64,000 bases of DNA from Marine Group I thaumarchaeote (GCA_013390745.1 JACASX010000001.1:62001-126000); one strand, 5' to 3'; positions 1 through 7,389 are shown, counted from the stretch's first letter. The notes: generated by a model not told the origin, from the letters alone. A program made the numbers and translations.

Positions 1-1
1 C

Positions 2-295
2 AAATACCACACAAGACTATCAAGGTTGCCAGCTGCGGCAGTTGGTGACTTTTGTAATGTTGTTGTAAAAAAAGGACCTGCGGAGTTAAGAAAACAAGTA
101 CATGGTGCAGTTATTATCAGACAAAAATACGCAATCAGAAGATTAAATGGAATAAGAGTATCATTCGAAGATAATGCAGCTGTGATAATTACAGCTGATG
201 GTGAACTTAAAGGAACTGACATTAAAGGACCTGTAGCTGTAGAAGCATCTGAAAAATGGCCAAGAATAGCTAATCTGGCATCAATGGTGATCTAG
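2..295 (+). CDS. rpl14: 50S ribosomal protein uL14 (L14), 5' partial
   Basis: This is the C-terminal part of ribosomal protein L14, which lies at the subunit interface of the large subunit and binds 23S rRNA. The reading frame is already open at base 2, so the gene begins before the window. RLPAAAVGD, VHGAVIIRQK and the ending WPRIANLASMVI fit the archaeal L14 family. The TTG at 26 lies inside the conserved RLPAAAVGD stretch and is not the true start. The stop codon is immediately followed by the ATG of L24, as expected in a ribosomal operon. Confidence 0.95.
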   Translation, partial: KYHTRLSRLPAAAVGDFCNVVVKKGPAELRKQVHGAVIIRQKYAIRRLNGIRVSFEDNAAVIITADGELKGTDIKGPVAVEASEKWPRIANLASMVI

Positions 296-784
296 ATGAA
301 ACCAACCAAAATTAGAAATAGGAAAATTTATCGAGCTATGAACCAAACTGTAAGTAAACAAATTTGTGCTGCATTATCAAAAGATCTACGTAAAAAATAC
401 CCACGTCGTAGTGCTAGAATTTTGATTAATGATACAGTCAAAGTGATACGTGGTGAATACAAGGGTCTTACTGGTAAAGTTGCTAAAATCTCAACTGAAA
501 GTAATAGTATTGCTATAGAAGGCAATAAAAAAGAAAAATTGAAAGGTGAAAAAATTGATGTGTATATTCATTCTACAAATATGATTATAACATCATTAAA
601 TACGGATGATAAATGGCGTCTCAAAATATTAGAAAAAAAATCAAAGTCAAATATTAAAGCAATGAAAGAAGAGGCTAAAAAGAAAAGTGAAGTTAAATCA
701 GCAGATGAAAAGAAAAGTGAAGTTAAATCAGCAGATAAAAAGAAAGATCTCAAAGATGGTATTAAGGACCGGGTGAAAAAATAA
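296..784 (+). CDS. rpl24: 50S ribosomal protein uL24 (L24)
   Basis: Large-subunit protein L24, an early assembly protein. The KOW motif is visible as VKVIRGEYKGLTGKVAKI around residues 48-65, preceded by the archaeal LRKKYPRRSARILINDTV segment. The protein is 162 residues, longer than usual, because of a lysine- and glutamate-rich tail from about residue 118 that contains a short internal duplication. The stop overlaps the S4e start (TAATG), suggesting translational coupling. Confidence 0.95.
   Translation: MKPTKIRNRKIYRAMNQTVSKQICAALSKDLRKKYPRRSARILINDTVKVIRGEYKGLTGKVAKISTESNSIAIEGNKKEKLKGEKIDVYIHSTNMIITSLNTDDKWRLKILEKKSKSNIKAMKEEAKKKSEVKSADEKKSEVKSADKKKDLKDGIKDRVKK
681..740 (+). repeat. 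30-bp tandem duplication in the L24 tail
   Basis: Two adjacent 30-bp units (681-710 and 711-740) differ at one base. They encode KSEVKSADEK followed by KSEVKSADKK-like residues in the charged C-terminal tail of L24, so the duplication keeps the frame. It probably arose by slippage and only lengthens a disordered tail. Confidence 0.85.
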
Positions 785-1500
785 TGGGTTCAATAGCGGG
801 TAGTAAAAAACTAAAGCGACAAATGGCTCCCATGTTTTGGGGGATAAATAGAAAGGAGAAAAGATTTGTTATTACAGTTAGACCTGGCTCACACGCAAAA
901 AATAATTCAATTCCTAGCGCTGTTTTATTACGTGACACATTAAAAAAAGTAAAAACACTAAGAGAGGCTAAATCTTCAATATATGGCGGTAAGGTAAAAG
1001 TTGATGGTGTTACACAAAAATCTCTTCATCATTCTATTGGTTTAATGGATACGATAGAATTAGAAGGAACCACAGATATGTATAGATTGGTACCCAAAGA
1101 TGGGCGTATACTTGTACCAATAAAAATTAATGCAACTGAAAAATCTAAAAAACTTGTTAAAGTAAAAAGTAAAACAAGTATTAAAGGTGGAAAAACACAA
1201 ATTGGATTTCATGATGGAAGAACGATAATTACTGATACAAATGTAAATGTTAATGATACATGCTTATTACAAATTCCTGAACAAAAAATTTTAGAAACGA
1301 TCAAGTTTGAAAAAAATTCTCAAGTAATTATAACAAATGGAACAAATGCTGGGCATATTGGACCTATTAATGAAATTAAGCAGGGTACATTTACACTGCC
1401 AAAAAGAATTAGCCTTCTTATAGATGATAAAGCGATTGAAATTCCTGCAAACATTACTATGGTGGTTGGAAAAGAAAAACCGCTAATACAAATTGAGTGA
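784..1500 (+). CDS. rps4e: 30S ribosomal protein eS4 (S4e)
   Basis: Archaeal/eukaryotic small-subunit protein S4e, 238 residues. The N-terminal KKLKRQMAPMFW segment, the S4-like RNA-binding part (GGKVKVDGVTQKS) and the central region ending in NGTNAGHIGPINEI, a KOW-like stretch, are all present. It overlaps the L24 stop by one base, and its stop lies just before the L5 start. Bacteria lack this protein, so it is strong evidence for an archaeon. Confidence 0.96.
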   Translation: MGSIAGSKKLKRQMAPMFWGINRKEKRFVITVRPGSHAKNNSIPSAVLLRDTLKKVKTLREAKSSIYGGKVKVDGVTQKSLHHSIGLMDTIELEGTTDMYRLVPKDGRILVPIKINATEKSKKLVKVKSKTSIKGGKTQIGFHDGRTIITDTNVNVNDTCLLQIPEQKILETIKFEKNSQVIITNGTNAGHIGPINEIKQGTFTLPKRISLLIDDKAIEIPANITMVVGKEKPLIQIE

Positions 1501-1504
1501 TAAT

Positions 1505-2023
1505 ATGTCTCAACAAACTCAAAATTTGATGAAAAAAATTTCAGTGGCTAAGGTTGTTTTAAACATGGGAGTTGGGAAATCGGGTGAACCAATAGAAATA
1601 GGAAAAAAAACCCTCGCCCAAATAACTGGAAAAAAACCAAATACAAGAAATGCAAAAAAATCACATAGGGATTGGGGAGTCAGAAAAGGAGAACCTATTG
1701 GTGTTGCTGTAACTGTTAGAGATAATGATGCAACAGAATTATTAAAAAAACTATTAGAAGTAAAAGACAATCAAATTGCAGAAAAAGCATTTGATAACGA
1801 AGGAAATTTATCATTTGGAATAAAGGAGCATATTGATATTTCTGGAATAAAATATGATCCTAAGATAGGTATTCTAGGTTTAGAAGTTTCAATATCATTA
1901 GCAAGACCTGGATTTAATATTAAATTTAATAAGCGTAAAGCAAAGGTTGGAAAAAATCATAGAATAACTAAAAATGATGCGATTAAATTTTTAACTGAAG
2001 AATTTGGGGTGAAAGTTGTATAA
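1505..2023 (+). CDS. rpl5: 50S ribosomal protein uL5 (L5)
   Basis: Large-subunit protein L5, which binds 5S r[37 protein letters not shown] and [16 protein letters not shown] are family signatures. A TTG at 1493 would add four residues and overlap the S4e stop. I prefer the ATG at 1505 because it follows the S4e stop closely and gives the usual N-terminus. The stop overlaps the S14 start (TAATG). Confidence 0.95.
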   Translation: MSQQTQNLMKKISVAKVVLNMGVGKSGEPIEIGKKTLAQITGKKPNTRNAKKSHRDWGVRKGEPIGVAVTVRDNDATELLKKLLEVKDNQIAEKAFDNEGNLSFGIKEHIDISGIKYDPKIGILGLEVSISLARPGFNIKFNKRKAKVGKNHRITKNDAIKFLTEEFGVKVV

Positions 2024-2217
2024 TGGTCAAAGATAGATCATTTGGAGATCGTGGAACCGGTTATACACCAAGAAATGAAAGAAAAATTGGAAGAGGTTCT
2101 AGATGGTGTAAAAGATGTGGTGATTATACAGCAGTTATTCAAAAGTATGACCTATACTTATGTAGACGTTGTTTCAGAGAGGTAGCAATTTCTTTAGGAT
2201 TTAAAAAAAATGGATAG
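2023..2217 (+). CDS. rps14: 30S ribosomal protein uS14 (S14), zinc-binding type
   Basis: Short, 64-residue S14 of the zinc-binding type. The [20 protein letters not shown] stretch continues to a second CxxC pair, giving four cysteines for one zinc ion. It overlaps the L5 stop by one base and is followed seven bases later by S8, the normal order of an archaeal spc operon. Confidence 0.96.
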   Translation: MVKDRSFGDRGTGYTPRNERKIGRGSRWCKRCGDYTAVIQKYDLYLCRRCFREVAISLGFKKNG

Positions 2218-2224
2218 ATGAAAT

Positions 2225-2617
2225 ATGCCAACAACTAATATTATAGCAAATCTATTTACAACATTATTCAATACTGAAGATCGAAGAAAGAATAATTGCG
2301 TTGTTATACCTACATCAAAACTTGGGATGGAAGTACTCAAAACTTTAAAGAATGAAGGATATATTGGAGACTTTGAATATATTGATGATAAGCGTGGAGG
2401 AAAATTTAAGATCCAACTTTTAGCAAAAATTACAAAGTGTGGAGCTATTACACCAAGATTTAAAGTGAAAAGAGATGAATACAGTACTTGGGAGCAACAA
2501 TTTCTTCCAGCGTACAATAGAGGAATATTACTTGTAACTACAAATCAGGGTGTGATGTCACATAAAGAAGCTGTAAATAAAAATATTGGAGGGTTTTTGA
2601 TAGGATATGTCTACTAA
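2225..2617 (+). CDS. rps8: 30S ribosomal protein uS8 (S8)
   Basis: Small-subunit protein S8, 130 residues, which binds the central domain of 16S rRNA. Family features are the N-terminal IIANLFTTLFN, the central YIGDFEYIDDKRGGKFKI and the C-terminal GILLVTTNQGVMSHKEA followed by GGFLIGYVY. Its 3' end overlaps the L6 start by 11 bases. Confidence 0.96.
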   Translation: MPTTNIIANLFTTLFNTEDRRKNNCVVIPTSKLGMEVLKTLKNEGYIGDFEYIDDKRGGKFKIQLLAKITKCGAITPRFKVKRDEYSTWEQQFLPAYNRGILLVTTNQGVMSHKEAVNKNIGGFLIGYVY

Positions 2618-3164
2618 GCAAATAGAAAACTCTGCAGTAGAAATTCAAATACCTAATGATGTTAAAGTAAATTTAAAGGGTAGTATGCTACATGTCCAAG
2701 GACCATTAGGTAATGTATATAAAAATTTTAAGAAAATTCCAGTTCTTATTGAAATAAATGATAGCAAAATACTTCTTAAAAAAACAGGTGAACGAAAAAA
2801 ATATCAAGCCATACTTAACACATCTAAATCATTAATCCAAACACTTTGTACAGGTGTTGTTGATGGATTTACAATAAAAATGAAAATTGTCTATTCACAT
2901 TTTCCTATCACTATTAAGGTAGAAGGCAAAAATGTTTTAATTGAAAATTTTCAAGGAGAAAGAGCACCAAGAATATCAATGATAAGGGGAGAGACAAAAG
3001 TTGCTGTGAAAGGAGATGATGTCATAATAACTGGACCGGTTTTAACAGATGTTTCACAAACCGCTGCAAATATTCAATTAAAATCAAAGGTAAAAAATAA
3101 AGATCATCGTGTGTTTCTAGATGGCATTTACAAATTTTCTCAATCAAAAGGAATTGAAAAATAA
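2607..3164 (+). CDS. rpl6: 50S ribosomal protein uL6 (L6)
   Basis: Large-subunit protein L6, 185 residues, with the two L6 repeats: VKVNLKGSMLHVQGPLG at the N-terminus and ITIKVEGKNVLIENFQGER in the second half, followed by RVFLDGIYKFSQ. It is the last ribosomal gene of this cluster. A tRNA gene follows instead of the L32e/L19e/L18/S5 genes that often come next in archaeal spc operons. Confidence 0.95.
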   Translation: MSTKQIENSAVEIQIPNDVKVNLKGSMLHVQGPLGNVYKNFKKIPVLIEINDSKILLKKTGERKKYQAILNTSKSLIQTLCTGVVDGFTIKMKIVYSHFPITIKVEGKNVLIENFQGERAPRISMIRGETKVAVKGDDVIITGPVLTDVSQTAANIQLKSKVKNKDHRVFLDGIYKFSQSKGIEK

Positions 3165-3229
3165 CACGATTTATTGTTTTTTCTTCTGATCATAAGGATT
3201 AAATCGCTTTTGACGAGGTTACAATCTAT

Positions 3230-3303
3230 GCCGCCCTAGCTCAGCGTGGTAGAGCGTCGGACTGTTAATCCGTTGGTCGTCAGTTCAAGTCTGACGGGCG
3301 GCG
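3230..3303 (+). tRNA. tRNA-Asn (anticodon GTT)
   Basis: A complete cloverleaf can be folded. The acceptor stem GCCGCCC (3230-3236) pairs perfectly with GGGCGGC (3296-3302), with discriminator G at 3303. The D stem GCTC/GAGC, the T stem GTCAG/CTGAC with loop TTCAAGT, and an anticodon loop CTGTTAA with GTT at 3264-3266 are all present. The first anticodon-stem pair (3257/3273) is a T-T mismatch. There is no intron and CCA is not encoded. The gene lies 65 bases after L6. Confidence 0.96.
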
Positions 3304-3306
3304 CCT

Positions 3307-3336
3307 AATATTTCTAAATTCGAATTTAGAAATATT
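3307..3336. repeat. 30-bp perfect palindrome, copy 1
   Basis: A perfect inverted repeat with half-site AATATTTCTAAATTC, starting four bases after the tRNA-Asn gene. An identical copy lies at 4556-4585. As RNA it would form a 15-bp AU-rich stem with almost no loop. It could be a processing or termination element, a protein-binding site or a small dispersed repeat. The exact identity of the two copies argues against chance. Confidence 0.9.
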
Positions 3337-3411
3337 GATCGATTGAACCTAAATGGTGTATGGAATTAGACTGTAACGATCTAATAGATGATCGCATATT
3401 AGTAATAATGC

Positions 3412-3418
3412 AGGAGGT
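3412..3418 (+). promoter_or_regulatory. strong Shine-Dalgarno site
   Basis: AGGAGGT lies five bases before the ATG at 3424. It fixes the start of the downstream zinc-finger protein and stands out because many genes in this window lack a recognisable ribosome-binding site and are probably leaderless. Confidence 0.8.
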
Positions 3419-3423
3419 TTACA

Positions 3424-3678
3424 ATGGCCAGAACTAAAAGGGCCAATCGTTATTGTGTTGATTGTGGTTCTAGGTTAGTTTACTACCCACGTTTATCAAA
3501 TCCAAAGGCTCCCAATGAATATAGGGTACTAGTTTATGCGTGTCCAGATTGTAGTAATGATTTTGATAGACCAAAAATGTTCTCAATAAAGAGAAACCAG
3601 GTTGAAAATCCTCTTGAAACGGTAGAAATTGAGATAAAACAAGTACAAAAACAACTTCAAAATAATCCAAAAAAATAA
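3424..3678 (+). CDS. small zinc-finger protein, unknown function
   Basis: An 84-residue protein with two CxxC pairs, CVDCGSRL at about residues 12-19 and CPDCSNDFDRP at about 39-49, which probably bind one zinc ion as a zinc ribbon. A coiled, Gln- and Lys-rich tail follows. The start is set by a strong Shine-Dalgarno sequence. The next gene begins ten bases after the stop, so the two may be co-transcribed. I do not recognise a named family. DNA or RNA binding is possible but not shown. Confidence 0.8.
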   Translation: MARTKRANRYCVDCGSRLVYYPRLSNPKAPNEYRVLVYACPDCSNDFDRPKMFSIKRNQVENPLETVEIEIKQVQKQLQNNPKK

Positions 3679-3688
3679 CAAAGTACGT

Positions 3689-3907
3689 ATGGAACCTGAA
3701 AGACAAAGAAGTAATTGGTGGTATCTCTTACCGATCTTTCTAGGAATAATTGGTGCTATAATTGCATATTTCGCATTAAGAAATGATGATCGGCAAAAGG
3801 CAAAAAATTGCCTTTATCTTGGGCTAATATTGGGTGCTATAGGAATCTTTTTTCAGATTTTATTTGCAGAAATTCCAATTGAAGAACAATTTGGTGTAAA
3901 TATCTAA
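3689..3907 (+). CDS. small membrane protein, two TM helices
   Basis: A 72-residue protein with an N-terminal WWYLLPIFLGIIGAIIAYFA helix, a charged loop RNDDRQKAKN, and a second helix LGLILGAIGIFFQILF. This layout is common among conserved thaumarchaeal small membrane proteins of unknown function. It starts ten bases after the zinc-finger gene and probably shares its transcript. Confidence 0.75.
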   Translation: MEPERQRSNWWYLLPIFLGIIGAIIAYFALRNDDRQKAKNCLYLGLILGAIGIFFQILFAEIPIEEQFGVNI

Positions 3908-4251
3908 AAATTTCCAAAATAATGCATACAAGGGGAATTATCCAATTTCATGCGTAAATGTTCAACCCCACCTATAGATCAAGTCATTTACGAATAATGT
4001 GATTTTATCAAAAACAGTGATTTTAGTGGGGGGTTGAGCATTTGTTCGTGGATATACGATCCAAACACAAAAACACCCTGCTGGACCATATACAAACCGG
4101 TCATTGTTTTTTGCTAGGAATAAACATTCAACCCCCCCTTTTTTTATGAAAAAACATGATCGAAGATGAAATTTTTGTCAAAAAAAGACAGTAATTAAGC
4201 AAAAATTGATGACTAGAGCTACATAAGACACAATGTTTTAGGGGGAAAATA
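3908..4251. other. 344-bp intergenic region with repeated C-rich motif
   Basis: No convincing ORF is seen. The region holds three related sites: AAATGTTCAACCCCACC (3956-3972), its imperfect inverse complement GTGGGGGGTTGAGCATTT (4026-4043), and AACATTCAACCCCCCC (4123-4138). The first two can pair across about 50 bases. A short inverted repeat CGTAAATG/CATTTACG (3953-3960 and 3985-3992) lies between them. Such C-rich runs are striking in AT-rich DNA. The region could carry a structured leader, a small RNA or binding sites ahead of the basic protein gene. Confidence 0.55.
4240..4245 (+). promoter_or_regulatory. Shine-Dalgarno-like purine run
   Basis: AGGGGG lies six bases before the ATG at 4252 and can pair with the 3' end of 16S rRNA. 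It supports that ATG as the start of the basic protein and suggests a transcript with a leader rather than a leaderless one. Confidence 0.6.
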
Positions 4252-4482
4252 ATGGCAACATCTAAAGCAAAACGTAGTGCTGCTGCTAAAAAGGCTGCAC
4301 GTACGAGAAAAAGAAACGCTGCCGCTAAAACTGCAAAAAGAAGTGCAGCTGCAAGGCGAAGAAAGCGCTCTACCGGTGGTAAGAAGAAAGGCGGAGCCAA
4401 GAGAAAAGCACCTAAGAGAAAAGGCGGAGCCAAGAGAAAAGCACCTAAGAGAAAAGGCGGCGCTAAGAAGCGAAAAAGATAA
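4252..4482 (+). CDS. histone H1-like Lys/Ala/Arg-rich basic protein
   Basis: A 76-residue, extremely basic protein built almost only of Lys, Arg, Ala and Gly. It starts MATSKAKRSAAAKKAARTRK and ends in repeats of GGAKRKAPKRK. It resembles the lysine-rich tails of eukaryotic histone H1 and bacterial H1-like proteins, which bind DNA or RNA through charge. There is no histone fold. The last part is encoded by 33-bp tandem repeats. It has its own leader and a T-rich downstream terminator, so it is probably monocistronic. A role in nucleoid packing is inferred from composition only. Confidence 0.8.
   Translation: MATSKAKRSAAAKKAARTRKRNAAAKTAKRSAAARRRKRSTGGKKKGGAKRKAPKRKGGAKRKAPKRKGGAKKRKR
4390..4475 (+). 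repeat. 33-bp tandem repeat in basic protein gene
   Basis: Units start at 4390, 4423 and 4456. The first two are identical over 33 bp and the third is partial and diverged. Each unit encodes GGAKRKAPKRK, so copy-number change would lengthen the basic tail in 11-residue steps without breaking the frame. Confidence 0.9.
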
Positions 4483-4504
4483 GCAATCTTTTACGTTGAT
4501 AGCC

Positions 4505-4520
4505 CCTTTTTTATTTTTTT
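4505..4520 (+). terminator. T-rich transcription terminator
   Basis: Two closely spaced T runs begin about 20 bases after the stop of the basic protein. Archaeal RNA polymerase terminates at such T tracts on the non-template strand without needing a hairpin. The 30-bp palindrome starts a further 35 bases downstream. Confidence 0.5.
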
Positions 4521-4555
4521 AATTAAATCTAAGAAGACTTACTGCCTTAACATGT

Positions 4556-4585
4556 AATATTTCTAAATTCGAATTTAGAAATATT
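4556..4585. repeat. 30-bp perfect palindrome, copy 2
   Basis: Identical in all 30 bases to the palindrome at 3307-3336. Here it lies between two converging genes, the basic protein (+) and a PPOX-family enzyme (-), and seven bases after the stop codon of the latter. Both copies are therefore 3' of a transcription unit, which fits a termination or RNA-end role. Confidence 0.9.
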
Positions 4586-4592
4586 GTAAATC

Positions 4593-5000
4593 TTACCCTT
4601 GATTCATGCTAATTGAAGGCAAAATGTATACATGCCCAGGCTTAATTTTAAAGATTATACGTTTTTCATTAATTCTTTTAAATGGATATTTTTCCAAATT
4701 CATGTATTTCTTGGCTAATTGATCAGCATGAGTATAATCATAATCTGGAATAATTTCTATGACTGTACCCCTAATGGTAGTCATATTAAGAGGATTATCA
4801 TGAGCCACTACACATACTGCTACACGTGAATCATGTAATACGTTTCTATGTTTTATTCTGCCTTCAGCAGTATTTACCAAAATATGACCATCCTGGTAAT
4901 CACCCCAAACAGGGGTAAGTTGAGGGGAACCATCTAAATTGATTGTTGCAATAAAAATAAGATTTTTTTCCTGAAATAACCTCTCGACTTTTTGATCCAT
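4593..5000 (-). CDS. PPOX-class flavin/F420-dependent oxidoreductase
   Basis: A 135-residue split-barrel protein of the pyridoxamine 5'-phosphate oxidase superfamily. IATINLDGSPQLTPVWGDYQ, followed by GHILVNTAEGRIKHRNVLHD and VAVCVVAHDNP, is the usual pattern. Archaeal members of this short type often use coenzyme F420, and thaumarchaea make F420, so F420 dependence is likely but cannot be shown here. The substrate is unknown. It stands alone and points toward the palindrome at 4556. Confidence 0.85.
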   Translation of the reverse strand: MDQKVERLFQEKNLIFIATINLDGSPQLTPVWGDYQDGHILVNTAEGRIKHRNVLHDSRVAVCVVAHDNPLNMTTIRGTVIEIIPDYDYTHADQLAKKYMNLEKYPFKRINEKRIIFKIKPGHVYILPSISMNQG

Positions 5001-5050
5001 AAATTAGTTAAAAAAATCTAGTATTTATTCGAGTATTTTTTTAGATCAAT

Positions 5051-5467
5051 ATGAAAATCGAGATTCCATTCAGTGGCCATAAAAATATACTCTCATTACA
5101 CAAAAAGACCATAGAAATCACAAAGGATAATGAATTGACAGTTAATGGTGATTGCATTGTTGGCACAAATTCTAGACTGGCATGCATAGATCTACCAAAA
5201 AAATTCAAAAAAAAGATACAAAACCCGAATACAACGATTACGTTTACTATTGTAGCTGATGACTATTCTTTTTCAATACACGGAAAGGGATCAGAAAAAC
5301 TAACGCTAAAACATCCAAATGATATAGTGCTACGTAAAAGTGCGTTCACATGTTCTAGAACAATTGCTATAAAATGTGACAAAGCTTCAGACGATATACC
5401 AAGAGAAATAATAAAAAAACTTCAAAACCCAAAAACTAGTGGAAAATTAGTTATAGAAATAAAATAA
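5051..5467 (+). CDS. DUF371 family protein
   Basis: A 138-residue protein whose N-terminus, IPFSGHKNILSLHKKTIEIT then LTVNGDCIVGTNS, matches the archaeal DUF371 family (a His-rich segment followed by a GDCIVG motif). The function is unknown. It is divergent from the PPOX gene, with a 50-bp gap that must carry both promoters, and converges with the wHTH regulator: its stop ends one base before that gene's stop. Confidence 0.75.
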   Translation: MKIEIPFSGHKNILSLHKKTIEITKDNELTVNGDCIVGTNSRLACIDLPKKFKKKIQNPNTTITFTIVADDYSFSIHGKGSEKLTLKHPNDIVLRKSAFTCSRTIAIKCDKASDDIPREIIKKLQNPKTSGKLVIEIK

Positions 5468-5962
5468 TTACTTTTTTTCTAACAAATTAGTCATAGCTCT
5501 ATTGATAATTTCCATAATGATGAAGTTGTTGTAATTAATTTGTTGTATTTTACGTGTTTTTGAAAAATTTTTTGAAAGTGAACTGACTAATTTATTGAGC
5601 TTTAACGATGTTTTTGATATAAGATTTGAATAATTTTTATCAAAATCTGATGGTAATGTAAAATCTAAAAGTTTAGTGGAAGAGCCATAATATTTTGTTA
5701 TTGCACCTCGAGCTTCTTCCATTTTGACTATTTCAATTAGGCCAGAATCTTTAAGGATTTCAACATGATGACGTATTGTTGTAACCGCTTTTTTGTAACC
5801 GAATTTTTTAAGACGACGAGTAATTTGTTCAACATTCAATTGTTTTTTATGCAACAACTGCACAATTTTTCCTCTAATTGGATCATTAAGCGCTTTGAAT
5901 ACATCATAATTCGCTAACATAATCCTATCAATCGTTATCTCTCTATCCATCAATATTGACAT
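5468..5962 (-). CDS. winged-helix (ArsR-like) transcriptional regulator
   Basis: A 164-residue protein with an N-terminal winged helix. FKALNDPIRGKIVQLLHKKQ is typical ArsR/helix-turn-helix sequence, followed by AVTTIRHHVEILKDSGLIEI as the recognition helix and wing. The C-terminal half is helical and may dimerise. An alternative ATG lies four codons downstream (5950). The upstream region contains a perfect 18-bp palindrome and other inverted repeats, so autoregulation is plausible. The ligand is unknown. Confidence 0.85.
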   Translation of the reverse strand: MSILMDREITIDRIMLANYDVFKALNDPIRGKIVQLLHKKQLNVEQITRRLKKFGYKKAVTTIRHHVEILKDSGLIEIVKMEEARGAITKYYGSSTKLLDFTLPSDFDKNYSNLISKTSLKLNKLVSSLSKNFSKTRKIQQINYNNFIIMEIINRAMTNLLEKK

Positions 5963-6010
5963 GTATTACGTAGAGATCTGTTGTTAAAAGAGAATTATGT
6001 TTATGTTTAC

Positions 6011-6080
6011 TAACCATTAGCAATAATTTATTAATGCTACTAATATTATTATTATATTACTAATATATTAGTAATGGTTA
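6011..6080. promoter_or_regulatory. candidate operator region of the wHTH gene
   Basis: TTACTAATATATTAGTAA (6057-6074) is a perfect palindrome. TAACCATTA (6011-6019) and its complement TAATGGTTA (6072-6080) form a second, spaced pair. All lie upstream of the minus-strand wHTH gene, where an autoregulator would bind. TATTAGTAATGGTT (6066-6079) recurs exactly at 13862-13875, upstream of another gene. Confidence 0.55.
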
Positions 6081-6104
6081 AATATTTTAAAAATAAAAAT
6101 TGAG

Positions 6105-6929
6105 CTAAAGCGTATTAGCAGTCAGTCGCTCATAAGCGGTGACATACCGTTTAGTCATTTTAGAAACCAAGTCAGATGGAATAGAAGGGGCGATAGGTTC
6201 TTCACCACATGAACGCGCGTCATCAAATTTTTTCTGATAGCCGTTTTCAATCAACCAATCACGTAAAAGCTGTTTATCGTATGCTTCTTGTGTTTCACCA
6301 ATCTTGTATGCATCTTTTGGCCATAAACGAAATTCATCTGGACCGATTGAATCAGCCAAAATTATTGCATTATTTTCTTTTCCAAATTCTAATTTTAGAT
6401 CCGCTAGAATGAATCCAGCATTATCAGCAATCCTAGCCATTTTTTCATAGATTTTGATTGATTCTTCTGATAACCAATCATATTCATCGTTAGTAACAAG
6501 TTTCTGCGAAATTACTTCTTCCCTATTTACTGGCATGTCATGCGCTGATTTAGTTGTAGGATCAAAAATTGGGCTTGGCAATTTAGCAGCAAGATCTGTT
6601 TGTGTACCATCTTCTAATGAAATTTTTCCATCCTTCCATCGTGAAACTAAACTACCATAAAAATAACCACGCACAACACACTCAATTGGAAGCATCTTAA
6701 GTTTTCTTACTACAATTTCTGTATCTGATTTTCTTTCTACAAAATGATTAGGCACACCAAGTTTCTTAAACCAATATTCAGCAAATTTGCAAAGAACTTC
6801 CCCTTTTTTTGGTATCTCATCTTTAAATTTTACATCATATGCTGAAACACGGTTACTGAATTTGAAAAGTAATTTATCATCTTCAGATTCGTAGATGTCT
6901 TTAACTTTACCAGAGGTTAAAAATTTCAA
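6105..6929 (-). CDS. purC: phosphoribosylaminoimidazole-succinocarboxamide synthase (SAICAR synthetase)
   Basis: PurC condenses CAIR with aspartate using ATP in purine synthesis. The 274 residues cover the family: N-terminal SGKVKDIYESEDDKLLFKFS, then IECVVRGYFYGSLVSRW, the substrate loop KLPSPIFDPTTKSA and LADLKLEFGKE. The start is a TTG at 6929, with no better codon nearby. It is separate from the purQLF operon 1.7 kb away but on the same strand. Confidence 0.96.
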   Translation of the reverse strand: MKFLTSGKVKDIYESEDDKLLFKFSNRVSAYDVKFKDEIPKKGEVLCKFAEYWFKKLGVPNHFVERKSDTEIVVRKLKMLPIECVVRGYFYGSLVSRWKDGKISLEDGTQTDLAAKLPSPIFDPTTKSAHDMPVNREEVISQKLVTNDEYDWLSEESIKIYEKMARIADNAGFILADLKLEFGKENNAIILADSIGPDEFRLWPKDAYKIGETQEAYDKQLLRDWLIENGYQKKFDDARSCGEEPIAPSIPSDLVSKMTKRYVTAYERLTANTL

Positions 6930-6969
6930 CTGTGATCAGTGTGTATTGATGTTATTCGTTATATGTAAA

Positions 6970-7389
6970 TTAAGAGCCCATCATTCCAGGCATTGCTATT
7001 GGTTCTCTATACGCTTTATACACATCAACATTGCCATCTGCAGTTACTCGTACAAATTGTAAGCTATTCCCATCTGGTGGTGACAGTATCATAGTTTTAC
7101 CAGGTTTTAATATTGAAATAAAATCTTTGTCGCCATCACCATAATCAATCGTAATATTTGTTAAAGGTTGATTACCTGTATTTTGTATCATAACACGAGC
7201 TATAACAAAAAGACTTTGCTTTTCTTTTGTGGGATCAACCAAAATTGAGTTATCAGAAGTTACAGTAGAACCAGGAAATGCCATAGTAATTACTAAAATT
7301 ATAACAGCAATAGCGCCACCAATGCCACATCCTATCAAAATATTTTTTTGTGATAAAATATTTGTTTGTGATTTTGCAGGAAATGTCAT
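6970..7389 (-). CDS. membrane-anchored extracytoplasmic protein, unknown
   Basis: A 139-residue protein with a short cytoplasmic N-terminus, one helix at about residues 18-38 (ILIGCGIGGAIAVIILVITM) and an outside domain of beta-strand character. RVMIQNTGNQPLTNITIDYG looks like an immunoglobulin-like fold. The C-terminus, PIAMPGMMGS, is Met-rich. It lies 39 bp downstream of another single-pass protein and could be co-transcribed with it. Function unknown. Confidence 0.65.
   Translation of the reverse strand: MTFPAKSQTNILSQKNILIGCGIGGAIAVIILVITMAFPGSTVTSDNSILVDPTKEKQSLFVIARVMIQNTGNQPLTNITIDYGDGDKDFISILKPGKTMILSPPDGNSLQFVRVTADGNVDVYKAYREPIAMPGMMGS

Noticed and set aside
4277-4522. Overlapping 81-codon ORF in another frame of the basic protein gene
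   Set aside because: It arises from the low-complexity purine-rich repeat. The in-frame Lys/Ala protein has the better start and Shine-Dalgarno context.
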